A stretch of 64,000 bases of DNA from Cordylochernes scorpioides (Eukaryota; Arthropoda; Arachnida; Pseudoscorpiones; Chernetidae), in contig CP092879.1 of NCBI GenBank assembly GCA_030710605.1, positions 79,771,853 through 79,835,852 of the forward strand, given 5' to 3'. The notes beneath the pieces are model-generated. The model searched no databases and had not been told where the DNA came from. It was given only the letters and a program-made list of their open reading frames with translations. Every line of letters begins with the position of its first letter. The first letter of the stretch is position 1. Positions 1 to 10,843 of the stretch are shown here, piece after piece. Position numbers and translations under genes: made by a program.

Positions 1-1436
1 CTAGAGACGGACCATATACCGACTAGAGACAGACCATAGACAGATTGGAGACGGACCTTACACCGACTAGAGACGGACCATACACCGACTAGAGACGGAC
101 CATACACCGACTAGAGACGGACCATACACCGACTAGAGACAGACCATACACAGACTAGAGACGGACCATACACAGACTAGAGACGGACCATACACCGACT
201 AGAGACAGACCATAGACAGATTGGAGACGGACCATACACCGACTAGAGACGGACCATACACCGACTAGAGACAGACCAAACACAGACTAGAGACGGACCA
301 TACACCGACTAGAGACGGACCATAGACAGATTGGAGACGGACCTTACACCGAATAGAGACAGACCATACATAGACTAGAGACGGACCATACACCGACTAG
401 AGACGGACCATAAACAGATTGGAGACAGACCCTACACAGACTAGAGACGGACCATACACCGACTAGAGACGGACCATACACCGACTAGAGACAGACCAAA
501 CACAGACTAGAGACGGACCATAGACAGATTGGAGAGACAGATTGGAGACGGACCATACACCGACTAGAGACAGACCATACATAGACTAGAGACGGACCAT
601 ACATAGACTAGAGACGGACCATAGACAGATTGGAGACATACCATACACAGATTGGAGACGGACCATAGACAGATTGGAGACATACCATAGACAGATTGGA
701 GACAGACCATACACAGACTAGAGACGGGTCATACACCGACTAGAGACGGACCATACACAGACTGGAGATGGACCATAGACAGATTGGAGACAAACCATAC
801 ACAGACTGGAGATGGACCATAGACAGATTGGAGACAGACCATTCACAGACTAGAGACGGGTCATACACCGACTAGAGACGGACCATACACAGACTGGAGA
901 TGGACCATAGACAGATTGGAGACAAACCATATACAGACTGGAGATGGACCATAGACAGATTGGAGACAGACCATACACAGACTAGAGACGGACCATACAC
1001 CGACTAGAGACGGACCATAGACAGATTGGAGACAGACCATACACAGACTAGAGACGGACCATAGACAGACTAGAGACAGACCATACACAGACTAGAGACG
1101 GACCATAGACAGATTGGAGACAGACCATACACAGACTAGAGACGGACCATACACAGACTAGAGACGGACCATACACCGACTAGAGACGGACCATAGACAG
1201 ATTGGAGACAGACCATACACAGACTAGAGACGGACCATACACAGACTAGAGACGGACCATAGACAGATTGGAGACAGACCATACACAGACTAGAGACGGA
1301 CCATAGACAGACTAGAGACAGACCATACACAGACTAGAGACGGACCATAGACAGATTGGAGACAGACCATACACAGACTAGAGACGGACCATAGACAGAC
1401 TAGAGACAGACCATACACAGACTAGAGACGGACCAT
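1..1436. repeat. 22-bp satellite array
   Basis: Tandem units of about 22 bp run from the window edge to about 1436. Each contains gagac(g/a)gaccata followed by a variable part (caccgacta, cacagacta or gacagattg). Variants are interspersed, with a few indels (for example near 533). Reading frames on the minus strand are only translations of the repeat. The array probably continues to the left of the window. Confidence 0.95.
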
Positions 1437-1498
1437 ATGAGATAGAAAAATCACATGTCACGTGTTTGTGGATTGAAAGAGGTTCTGAAAAGACCCAC

Positions 1499-1583
1499 CA
1501 GGCTGGGTGGTCCTCACAGGCGCCCGCTTGTAGGAGGCATGCCACGTGAAGCTGCGCTTGTACTCCGTGGTGGAGACGCCCAG
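1499..1583 (-). CDS. Candidate internal exon, MDM1-like EYxRxFxW motif
   Basis: A GC-rich island in AT-rich DNA reads on the minus strand as an 85-nt exon. A pyrimidine/GT-rich acceptor ending in GCAG precedes 1583, and a GTGGGT donor follows 1499. The 28-residue translation contains TTEYKRSFTWHASYKR. Nuclear protein MDM1, a microtubule-binding centriolar protein, carries repeats of the form SEYQRNFxW, and this motif resembles them. The resemblance rests on one short motif recalled from the family. No flanking exon was found; the satellite at 1-1436 lies immediately downstream on this strand. It could be a chance open stretch or an exon of another gene. Confidence 0.35.
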
Positions 1584-1816
1584 CTGCGCACACACTGTGA
1601 TGATACTGGTATAGTGGCTAGTTGCGAGGACTCTCTGAATCAAAATCAAATTTACATTTTGGAAAATAAAGGATGTATCCATGTGTTTTATCCACTACTT
1701 TTCAAAACAAAATGAATAACTAATAAAGGTGCTGTAAGCCCTGTAACAACGTTATTAAAACATTCTCTTCTGCAAGCTGCAGATGGTGGTAGATCCGGGA
1801 GAAGACAAAGTGCAAC

Positions 1817-2001
1817 AAAGATTATTCTATTAGATAATAAAAGGCATATATTGGATTTAATAAAATAATTATTTTGCCAATATTTCGGCTGGCTGAACGC
1901 CAACATTTAAATTAATAAATATTTTATTAAATCCAATATATGCCTTTTATATTCTAATGAATTAAGTATGGATTGCTCTATTTTCAAAAAGATTATTCTA
2001 T
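1817..2001. repeat. Palindromic MITE-like element with 14-bp flanking direct repeat
   Basis: Arms at about 1836-1866 and 1920-1950 are inverted copies (ataaaaggcatatattgg against ccaatatatgccttttat). The block is bracketed by the direct repeat aaagattattctat at 1817-1830 and 1988-2001, which looks like a long target-site duplication. No coding capacity. The class is uncertain. Confidence 0.6.
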
Positions 2002-2998
2002 ATTAAATATCTTCACGAACAACTGAATCCTTTTTATCACAATCTATTTTAACGATAATTATTGGTTAGTTCTTAGACTGAGAAATCTGGGCCACTCTCC
2101 CAAATATACTATCTCATCTCTCTTATAATCCTTATATAATCCTATGTGAACGATATAATAAAAGTAGTTTCAATCTCTCTCCCAATCTCTCACAGAATTG
2201 TTATTTTAATCTTCTCCAAGGAATCCTTAGAAAATCGACATCTATTCAATGGATGTTCTTACAAGTGATGAGATTCTGTAGCGCTTGTGCTTTTAGGTTT
2301 ATCCGAAACATCAGTTGCTTATGAGAGAGAGAAATTCAAATATTAACCCAAATGATCAAATTTTGTTCAAGAGAAATCTCCATTTATATAATTATTCTGA
2401 ATAAAATAACTCTTTAAAACCCCATCAAGAAAACGGATGGAATTTGAACAGCTCTGAACGAGTAATCATATGGGGACAGAATGTATTCACACGAAGTTGT
2501 GATATCACATAGAAATGTTTTAATTAATCCTCTACGGATATTTAAAAAATGTTTATTAGAGCTCAGTAAGCAGATGATACATCCAAGATGGTGAGTTACA
2601 GTGATACATGTTAAATCCTATGTAATGTGTTGTTTGTGAGGTTCTCTGAATTGAGAACACAACACTCTGAATAGAAATGCTTACAAATTATGGTGAAGGT
2701 TTGACCTACCATTTATTTCAGGTAAATGTCAATCCTGCATGCGCTATGGTGTGACAGTGCGGGTTGAAGGATACCCCGGTTGTCTAGAGCAGGTTGCCTC
2801 TCAAGGTTGACGCTATCAACAACCCGGTCAGTGGTCAGGCTAAGTAGTAGGATTCCTCTGTTGAAGTTCTAAAATCCGTTACAAAATCTGAGCTGTGACT
2901 TCCTGATTTGCTAAAATAGAGATACTATACCTTTCTGCCACTTCAGCTGCTTAGTAGTTATGGCGGCGGTAGCCACGATGTAGCAGTAGCAACGTTGA
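2002..2998. other. AT-rich intergenic sequence
   Basis: No gene, RNA or repeat recognised. A slightly GC-richer patch near 2740-2840 has no open frame of note. Confidence 0.6.
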
Positions 2999-3350
2999 TG
3001 AACCACGTTTGGAGCCAAGGCAATGATGGTGAACCACGTTTGGAGCCAAGGCAATGATGGTGATCCACGTTTGGAGCCAAGGCAATGATGGTGAACCACG
3101 TTTGGAGCCAAGGCAATGATGGTGAACCACGTTTGGAGTCAAGGCAATGATGGTGAACCACGTTTGGAGCCAAGGCAATGATGGTGAACCACGTTTGGAG
3201 CCAAGGCAATGATGGTGAACCACGTTTGGAGCAAAGGTAATGATGGTGAACCACGTCTGGAGCCAAGGCAATGATGGTGAACCACGTTTGGAGCAAAGGT
3301 AATGATGGTGAACCACGTTTGGAGCCAAGGCAATGATGGTGAACCACGTT
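2999..3350. repeat. 31-bp minisatellite
   Basis: About eleven tandem copies of a 31-bp unit with core ggagccaaggcaatgatgg followed by tgaaccacgttt. A few copies differ at single bases (for example aaaggtaatg). The array ends where the poly-T of the minus-strand SINE begins, so the SINE appears inserted at its edge. The minus-strand ORFs here are only repeat translations. Confidence 0.95.
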
Positions 3351-3352
3351 TT

Positions 3353-3608
3353 TTTTTCTTCTGTAAGTGCATCATCATCAGGCGTACAGACTTCGGTCTA
3401 GGTAGCCCACTATCCATCGGCATAAGTGCATCATACATGTGTCTACAAATGTATAAAGAATTTCTACTTTCGAACTTTTAAAGTTCCACCTTCCTTTTTT
3501 TTTTTTTTTTTTTGGCTACTTGTACTCATTGGTGGGTTGAACTTGGGCAAGAGACATTGAAGCCATCATAAAACGTGTTCAATACACGATTCGATCCTGG
3601 ATCGTGGT
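3353..3608 (-). mobile_element. tRNA-derived SINE, copy 1
   Basis: Read on the minus strand, a tRNA-like head (B-box-like GGATCGAATC near 3590) is followed by a body containing CAACCCACCAATGAGTACAA at about 3513-3540, an internal A-run (T-run at 3492-3513 on +) and an A-rich end at 3348-3360. The body segment matches the corresponding part of the SINE at 28142-28465 (CAACCCCACCAGCGAGTGCA), and both share GTAGACA and a GC(A/G)CTTA motif. Shared bodies with diverged heads suggest an old family with a conserved central domain. Confidence 0.65.
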
Positions 3609-3618
3609 TTTCGATACC

Positions 3619-3711
3619 TCCAGCGAAACAGTTAAATTAGGGATTGTGATCCAGCGAAACAGTTAAATTAGGGATTGTGATCCAGCGAAACCGTTAAATT
3701 AGGGATTGTGA
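3619..3711. repeat. Three copies of a 31-bp direct repeat
   Basis: The unit ccagcgaaacagttaaatta followed by gggattgtgat occurs three times in tandem, with one a/c difference in the third copy. It is unrelated in sequence to the 31-bp unit at 2999. Confidence 0.9.
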
Positions 3712-3962
3712 AAGATTACCTGAGAAATATTCAACTGCCCTGTTAGATGAGCAGTTGGAACAGTAAATTCAATAACGAGTACCGCTAGAGAAGAGACTGA
3801 ACTACTTTTTAGAAGATTTTGCAGCCGAAAGACTTAATCAGAAAAATTGTGAACTGTAACATTTTTGGAGTATAAGCGCAGGTTCCATGACGTGGACCAA
3901 CACCTCCTGAAGCGGCTCTCAGCGGCGAGGACCATGCGGGTGTGGCCGATTGAGGGGGAGAA

Positions 3963-4033
3963 GCCCGCTCGAGAAGGACGGGTGTGTCTGTCGCTGACTG
4001 AAGGTCATGGGATCGATCCCGGCTGAGATGGGC
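3963..4033 (+). pseudogene. tRNA-like sequence (pseudo-tRNA or SINE head)
   Basis: A 71-nt segment has a partial acceptor pairing (gccc at 3963 with gggc at 4030), a good Pol III B box (gggatcgatccc) and a T-run terminator directly after. The D-arm and anticodon arm do not fold convincingly, so no anticodon can be assigned. It is best read as a tRNA pseudogene or the head of a SINE. Confidence 0.5.
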
Positions 4034-4728
4034 TTTTTTTTTTTCTTTCTTGGGACGGATGGGGATTTGGACGACCTTTAGGCAAATCCTTTTCTTAAAG
4101 CGACCGCCCCCTGGCAATCAGGTCGATCTATTAATAGTCTTTCTTTTCGGAATGATAAAAAAAAGTCGAAAGTCGAATTATTCTCAAATCGCTGAGTGTT
4201 CAATAAGATCTAACCTCGAGCTCCCACACAGAAAGTTATAATTGTAATAGTTAACACTAGTGATCTATGTAAGTTTGTTACACCACTGTGGGCAGCAAAC
4301 TGTCTGAATTTGTGAAAATTTGATCAAGATGAAAATTCTCTTCAAATTCGCTACGTCACAAATTCCTGCACTCACTGAGAGTAGGAGAAACATATATTGT
4401 CTGTCTCATCAGTGGTATTCATAATCCATTATGAACAATTTTATCTAAAATTGAAAAATCCTTTTATGGGGAGATATTTGCCTTTTATGTAAATTCAAGT
4501 CAATATTCCAAAGCGCAACATGTTTGCATTCATTGAGAATTTGAACGACATGCTCCACACATTATCCAAGAGACCAGATGTCAAACAATAAGTGAATTCA
4601 GAATTTTATTATGAAAATTTAAAATATTTTGCGCTATTTTTTTATCAGAAAAGTTTTTTAATCATTACTACTGTGATAATACATTCTACAATCCCTATAC
4701 AACAGTTGACACTCTGCATTTTAGAAGA
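4034..4728. other. Unassigned AT-rich spacer
   Basis: No gene, RNA or repeat family recognised between the tRNA-like element and the 61-bp satellite. Confidence 0.5.
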
Positions 4729-7297
4729 GAAGAAGCCATAGAGGACCTAGGTCAGACACGGAGGAATTTATTTAAAAAGTCAGAGAATAGAAGAAGCCAT
4801 AGAGGACCTAGGTCAGACACGGAGGAATTTATTTAAAAAGTCAGAGAATAGAAGAAGCCATAGAGGACCTAGGTCAGACACGGAGGAATTTATTTAAAAA
4901 GTCAGAGAATAGAAGAAGCCATAGAGGACCTAGGTCAGACACGGAGGAATTTATTTAAAAAGTCAGAGAATAGAAGAAGCCATAGAGGACCTAGGTCAGA
5001 CACGGAGGAATTTATTTAAAAAGTCAGAGAATAGAAGAAGCCATAGAGGACCTAGGTCAGACACGGAGGAATTTATTTAAAAAGTCAGAGAATAGAAGAA
5101 GCCATAGAGGACCTAGGTCAGACACGGAGGAATTTATTTAAAAAGTCAGAGAATAGAAGAAGCCATAGAGGACCTAGGTCAGACACGGAGGAATTTATTT
5201 AAAAAGTCAGAGAATAGAAGAAGCCATAGAGGACCTAGGTCAGACACGGAGGAATTTATTTAAAAAGTCAGAGAATAGAAGAAGCCATAGAGGACATAGG
5301 TCAGACACGGAGGAATTTATTTAAAAAGTCAGAGAATAGAAGAAGCCATAGAGGACCTAGGTCAGACACGGAGGAATTTATTTAAAAAGTCAGAGAATAG
5401 AAGAAGCCATAGAGGACCTAGGTCAGACACGGAGGAATTTATTTAAAAAGTCAGAGAATAGAAGAAGCCATAGAGAACCTAGGTCAGACACGGAGGAATT
5501 TATTTAAAAAGTCAGAGAATAGAAGAAGCCATAGAGAACCTAGGTCAGACACGGAGGAATTTATTTAAAAAGTCAGAGAATAGAAGAAGCCATAGAGAAC
5601 CTAGGTCAGACACGGAGGAATTTATTTAAAAAGTCAGAGAATAGAAGAAGCCATAGAGGACCTAGGTCAGACACGGAGGAATTTATTTAAAAAGTCAGAG
5701 AATAGAAGAAGCCATAGAGAACCTAGGTCAGACACGGAGGAATTTATTTAAAAAGTCAGAGAATAGAAGAAGCCATAGAGGACCTAGGTCAGACACGGAG
5801 GAATTTATTTAAAAAGTCAGAGAATAGAAGAAGCCATAGAGAACCTAGGTCAGACACGGAGGAATTTATTTAAAAAGTCAGAGAATAGAAGAAGCCATAG
5901 AGGACCTAGGTCAGACACGGAGGAATTTATTTAAAAAGTCAGAGAATAGAAGAAGCCATAGAGGACCTAGGTCAGACACGGAGGAATTTATTTAAAAAGT
6001 CAGAGAATAGAAGAAGCCATAGAGGACCTAGGTCAGACACGGAGGAATTTATTTAAAAAGTCAGAGAATAGAAGAAGCCATAGAGGACCTAGGTCAGACA
6101 CGGAGGAATTTATTTAAAAAGTCAGAGAATAGAAGAAGCCATAGAGGACCTAGGTCAGACACGGAGGAATTTATTTAAAAAGTCAGAGAATAGAAGAAGC
6201 CATAGAGGACCTAGGTCAGACACGGAGGAATTTATTTAAAAAGTCAGAGAATAGAAGAAGCCATAGAGGACCTAGGTCAGACACGGAGGAATTTATTTAA
6301 AAAGTCAGAGAATAGAAGAAGCCATAGAGGACCTAGGTCAGACACGGAGGAATTTATTTAAAAAGTCAGAGAATAGAAGAAGCCATAGAGAACCTAGGTC
6401 AGACACGGAGGAATTTATTTAAAAAGTCAGAGAATAGAAGAAGCCATAGAGAACCTAGGTCAGACACGGAGGAATTTATTTAAAAAGTCAGAGAATAGAA
6501 GAAGCCATAGAGAACCTAGGTCAGACACGGAGGAATTTATTTAAAAAGTCAGAGAATAGAAGAAGCCATAGAGAACCTAGGTCAGACACGGAGGAATTTA
6601 TTTAAAAAGTCAGAGAATAGAAGAAGCCATAGAGGACCTAGGTCAGACACGGAGGAATTTATTTAAAAAGTCAGAGAATAGAAGAAGCCATAGAGGACCT
6701 AGGCCAGACACGGAGGAATTTATTTAAAAAGTCAGAGAATAGAAGAAGCCATAGAGGACCTAGGTCAGACACGGAGGAATTTATTTAAAAAGTCAGAGAA
6801 TAGAAGAAGCCATAGAGGACCTAGGTCAGACACGGAGGAATTTATTTTAAAAGTCAGAGAATAGAAGAAGCCATAGAGAACCTAGGTCAGACACGGAGGA
6901 ATTTATTTAAAAAGTCAGAGAATAGAAGAAGCCATAGAGGACCTAGGTCAGACACGGAGGAATTTATTTAAAAAGTCAGAGAATAGAAGAAGCCATAGAG
7001 GACCTAGGTCAGACACGGAGGAATTTATTTAAAAAGTCAGAGAATAGAAGAAGCCATAGAGGACCTAGGTCAGACACGGAGGAATTTATTTAAAAAGTCA
7101 GAGAATAGAAGAAGCCATAGAGGACCTAGGTCAGACACGGAGGAATTTATTTAAAAAGTCAGAGAATAGAAGAAGCCATAGAGGACCTAGGTCAGACACG
7201 GAGGAATTTATTTAAAAAGTCAGAGAATAGAAGAAGCCATAGAGGACCTAGGTCAGACACGGAGGAATTTATTTAAAAAGTCAGAGAATAGAAGAAG
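4729..7297. repeat. 61-bp satellite array, about 42 copies
   Basis: Highly homogeneous head-to-tail array with a 61-bp period. Each unit has the perfect palindrome gacctaggtc and the core cagacacggaggaattt. Almost all variation is one G/A site (ccatagaggacc against ccatagagaacc), with single private changes such as ggacat near 5293 and ggccag near 6701. A-type units occur in clusters (around 5470-5640 and 6370-6600), so blocks of units have probably been copied together. No open frame crosses the units. Confidence 0.98.
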
Positions 7298-7320
7298 AAT
7301 AAATATTGTGCGCGCCATCT

Positions 7321-7473
7321 GTTATAAGAAAGTCAAATGACGCGGATTATTTTTAAAATAAATCAATTTCATACTGCTCTTACTGCAATGAGATATTATT
7401 ATGTTATCATTGCAGTGAGAGCAGTAGATTTATTTAAAAAAGAATCATCCGCGTCATTTGACTTTCTTATAAC
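7321..7473. mobile_element. Foldback MITE with 29-bp inverted ends
   Basis: Ends gttataagaaagtcaaatga (7321) and tcatttgactttcttataac (to 7473) are perfect inverted copies, extended inward by cgcggatt/aatccgcg with small changes. A second inverted pair lies inside (actgctcttactgcaatga against tcattgcagtgagagcagt). No protein. The element abuts the 61-bp satellite. Confidence 0.85.
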
Positions 7474-7639
7474 ACATGGCATCGTATTGTGTTTTAAAAA
7501 TATTTTTACTGCGGAGGAGAAATGCTCGAGGAAAGCATATCATTATATGTATGTCTACTGTCCTCAAACCTTATGTCCATATTTCATTTAAAATACCAAG
7601 AGTCTAAATTCAGTATTAGTAGTATAAAAGGAAAACAGC

Positions 7640-7740
7640 AAAATGCAATATTACAGCGGTATGGTAGATTGGCGAAACCGCTGGGAGGGTTCAGCACTGA
7701 TGAGCCAGGCCATCCCATTAATTTATCATTGCAGTAAGAG
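7640..7740. repeat. Partial copy of the 17-kb MITE family
   Basis: The segment gggagggttcagcactgatg followed by agccaggccatccca, then tttatcattgcagtaagag, matches the right half of the element at 17008-17208. It is a one-sided fragment beside the smaller related MITE at 7321-7473. Confidence 0.65.
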
Positions 7741-8070
7741 AAAATTATTTCAAATATTCTCTGTCGCTTCAGAGTAGAAAACTCCTCTCTGTTACATGGA
7801 TTTTCTCGATATTTGTAAATTATGAAGAGTAAACAGCATGTTACCTCTACAACGTCATATATTTGAAAATGTGTGGGATTTAGAAATATACATATTCATT
7901 GTACACAGAATATACTTTATTTATTTTCGTATTATTATCATCATCTTTGTAAATTACTTATTATCATTACTTGAATAGTGTGAACTGTGTTGACAAGATG
8001 TCAATGAAATATGTTAATTCTCTCGTTAGTTGTTGTTTTGATAGATTTGCTTGGGCGCACCTCCGGCTAT
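7741..8070. other. AT-rich spacer
   Basis: Nothing recognised. Confidence 0.5.
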
Positions 8071-8517
8071 TCTATATACAGTTACGAGCGTCATTCCTCA
8101 TCTCCTAATCAACAATCAGTCATCAGTTTTCATCTCTGTCACCGTTTGCTTTTTTTTTTTTTTAATGGCGCCCTCCTATTGGTTGGCTACGGTCACGCCA
8201 CCTTTGCCCCTCCCCCCCCCCCATCATGCCCCCCCCCCACTCGCCTTTTCGTTTATGTAATTATTGTGTTGAAGCGGGTCGCTCCTTAAATAAATGCATA
8301 TATTAATTAATAACCAAATGGAATCCTCTCTTTCTTTTTCCCTGTAAGAGACGCCTACGGAAGCCAACAGTACATAGACAGATAAAGCACATAGGCTATA
8401 GTTATTAACTAACATATGCATTTATTTGAGGCGCCAATTTATAATTGTAACAAATAGTATTTGAATCAAAACATTCAATCGGGTAAAACACGGGCGTTGC
8501 CCGGGTCATTCGGCTAG
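8071..8517 (+). mobile_element. Helitron relic, family 2
   Basis: The 3' end is typical of Helitrons: a GC hairpin (cgggcgttgcccg) followed 11 nt later by CTAG and a host T at 8518. The last about 90 bp and the segment ctctgtcaccgtttgctttt match the copies at 27488-28518 and 28576-29312. The 5' end is uncertain; tctatataca at 8071 is a candidate but is not preceded by A. C-runs at 8210-8240 and a palindromic insertion interrupt it. No Rep/helicase ORF, so non-autonomous. Confidence 0.6.
8279..8433. repeat. Palindromic MITE inside the Helitron relic
   Basis: Arms of about 34 bp (cttaaataaatgcatatatt aattaataac, against gttattaactaacatatgca tttatttgag) are inverted copies around an unrelated centre. 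It lies inside the family-2 Helitron just before its conserved 3' segment, so it is probably a nested insertion. Confidence 0.7.
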
Positions 8518-10310
8518 TTTGTTATATTATGGAGCTTCACTCGAACAGTGAGGGCGGTTGGATCTGTGATGACCGTGAAGCAGTGGTCCATCCAAGCCGG
8601 GTCTTAGACATGACCTGAGGCAGCTTGGCGCGTGGTAGCAATTCTCCTAAGAGATCTGTTTGATAATTCTTGGGCATAAACTTGAGACCAGACAACCAAT
8701 TCAGATAAGAATTTATTTGGCCCCTCCCTGTGGGCGTGGCTAAGACGCCCTTAAGTCCCAAAAGATTCTAATCTAGTAAAAACCAAGGAAGTTGAACTAA
8801 GAGTAATTAGAAGGAAGTCAATGCAATAAAGGCCTATATACAGAGACTAACAGAAGAATGGATATCAAAATAAAATAATATTAATATAGTATAATAATAT
8901 ATAAAATCTCTGTAGGTAGACCTATATATGAGCGTCCACATTGGAAGGACTTGAAGTCAGTGAGACCCTCAGGAAAGGTCCTGAAAAGCATTCAACATTT
9001 GGGAGATTTCAATATTTTTTTCTTTTATTGTTATCATAAAATTTATTATTTTCTCAACTAAAGATTTTTAATTGCTAAAGACTTAGTGTGAATTTGGTAT
9101 GAGATTAACTGGTATTATTGGGTAAGATCGAACTATTACGTACAATGCAGATACGGGCCAGGGGGGATAGGAGAAGTGCCAAGTTTGAAACTGCGGCAGT
9201 TTTTGTCCGCCTGTCATTTTGTTGCAACCCCTCCGTGGCCAACACAAAGCGACTTTTGAAGCTCGAACTAATTCTCTCCGCTATTAGAACATATCGGGCT
9301 GGAGAACGTATTGCTGTCATATCAGTAGCACGAAGGTATATTTCCCGCTGTGCAGATGTCAAACATGGCTCTCCAGGCTGAAGGTGGACAGGACCACAAC
9401 TAAATCGAAAGATATCGCACGGCCGTGTCGTGCTCTGGCTTTCGTTCACGATGGTCATCACTAGTAACTTTGTGCTTTACTCGATGTTCTGTTCTCTTTG
9501 TTCTGTGTATAAAAGAAACATTCGTGCTTTTAAATCCTTTCATTTTATATGTATAGATGGCGCGTTATTGCTTTGTGTTAATTTATGTCGACGTATAGGC
9601 ACGTAGTGTCGGTTTTATTGATTGGTTCTCTCCCGTTATCTCTCCGTAGCTACGAGACAAGAGTCTGGGCTGCGGTAAAAGACATTGGGTGAGGTAAAAT
9701 GCATTCATCTCAAACTCTGAATAACGTTCTAAAATATATTTGATAATCCTTGGTGAAACAACATTCACCCTATCTCAATAATGAGGAAATAAACAGAAAT
9801 AAAAGATGGCTATAAAAACAAGCCTTTAGAGCGTCATCTATGTATGAAATTTGAAATATTGATTTTGTAATATTATTGTCAATGGCATTTTAGCGCGCGC
9901 ACCACATGTTTTATCAAAAATTTAGAAAAATAAAAAAAGACCTTTCCTAACCGCTCATATGGCAGAGCGCCATCTAGTGGAACAAAAGTCAACTAAACTT
10001 GCTCCATGATATTTAGCCAACCTATCTCTTGATAAATCAAGAAAACCAACCACATACGCGTTTCGGGTGGTTGGCCCTTGCCAGCGTAGTGCAGGCTGTA
10101 CCACGACGAACAAAATATTTGATTTATCAATAAATAGATTATATATAGATAATATATTAAGTAAAGGCAAAATTTGGCTTTTTAAAAATGAATATCATGT
10201 GTAATATGACGTGGATTCACTTAACACGGATACATAGCATTGTACATTTGTTGAAGACTTCAACAGCCTTTTTGTGGCACGCTTCGGTGCCTCCCTGTCG
10301 CCCTGGCAAG
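8518..10310. other. Unassigned region
   Basis: No gene recognised. The 9105-9461 interval is open on both strands (118 aa on minus, 87 aa on plus), but neither translation resembles a family I know and frames overlap on both strands, which suggests chance. A GC-richer stretch at 8530-8760 may be part of an old repeat. The rest is AT-rich. Confidence 0.4.
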
Positions 10311-10843
10311 GTGGCAAAGTTATTATAAGGACAACACCTTGCTAATAGGTTTTCACCTTTCTTTAAAAAGGTGGCAAAGTTATTATAAGGACAACACCTT
10401 GCTAATAGGTTTTCACCTTTCTTTAAAAAGGTGGCAAAGTTATTATAAGGACAACACCTTGCTAATAGGTTTTCACCTTTCTTTAAAAAGGTGGCAAAGT
10501 TATTATAAGGACAACACCTTGCTAATAGGTTTTCACCTTTCTTTAAAAAGGTGGCAAAGTTATTATAAGGACAACACCTTGCTAATAGGTTTTCACCTTT
10601 CTTTAAAAAGGTGGCAAAGTTATTATAAGGACAACACCTTGCTAATAGGTTTTCACCTTTCTTTAAAAAGGTGGCAAAGTTATTATAAGGACAACACCTT
10701 GCTAATAGGTTTTCACCTTTCTTTAAAAAGGTGGCAAAGTTATTATAAGGACAACACCTTGCTAATAGGTTTTCACCTTTCTTTAAAAAGGTGGCAAAGT
10801 TATTATAAGGACAACACCTTGCTAATAGGTTTCTTTAAAAAGG
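10311..10843. repeat. 60-bp satellite, eight identical copies plus one partial
   Basis: Units start every 60 bp from 10311 to 10791. The eight full units look identical base for base; the ninth lacks part of ttcacctttc. Core: ggtggcaaagttattataag. Because 60 is a multiple of three and the unit has no stop in one frame, a 192-codon plus-strand reading frame (10339-10917) of a 20-residue repeat results. I regard that frame as a by-product. Zero divergence indicates very recent amplification or assembly-level duplication. Confidence 0.95.

Noticed and set aside
861..1593. Minus-strand ORFs of 60-75 codons in the 22-bp array
   Set aside because: They are direct translations of the satellite, shift with each indel and have no start or family support.
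2911..3438. Minus-strand ORFs up to 129 codons
   Set aside because: Translations of the 31-bp minisatellite in three frames; a 31-bp period merely rotates the frames.
4729..7297. CRISPR-like array
   Set aside because: Units are head-to-tail with no unique spacers, and the context is eukaryotic.
7660..7715. Hammerhead-ribozyme-like motifs (cgaaac and ctgatgag)
   Set aside because: Both core boxes occur, but in an order requiring stem II to be open, with stem I only about 5 nt and no proper stem II pairing. The related copy at 17.1 kb keeps ctgatgag but lacks gaaac. The motif is better explained as part of a MITE palindrome.
9105..9461. Overlapping ORFs on both strands (118 and 87 codons)
   Set aside because: No recognisable family, both strands open over the same bases, no splice or start context.
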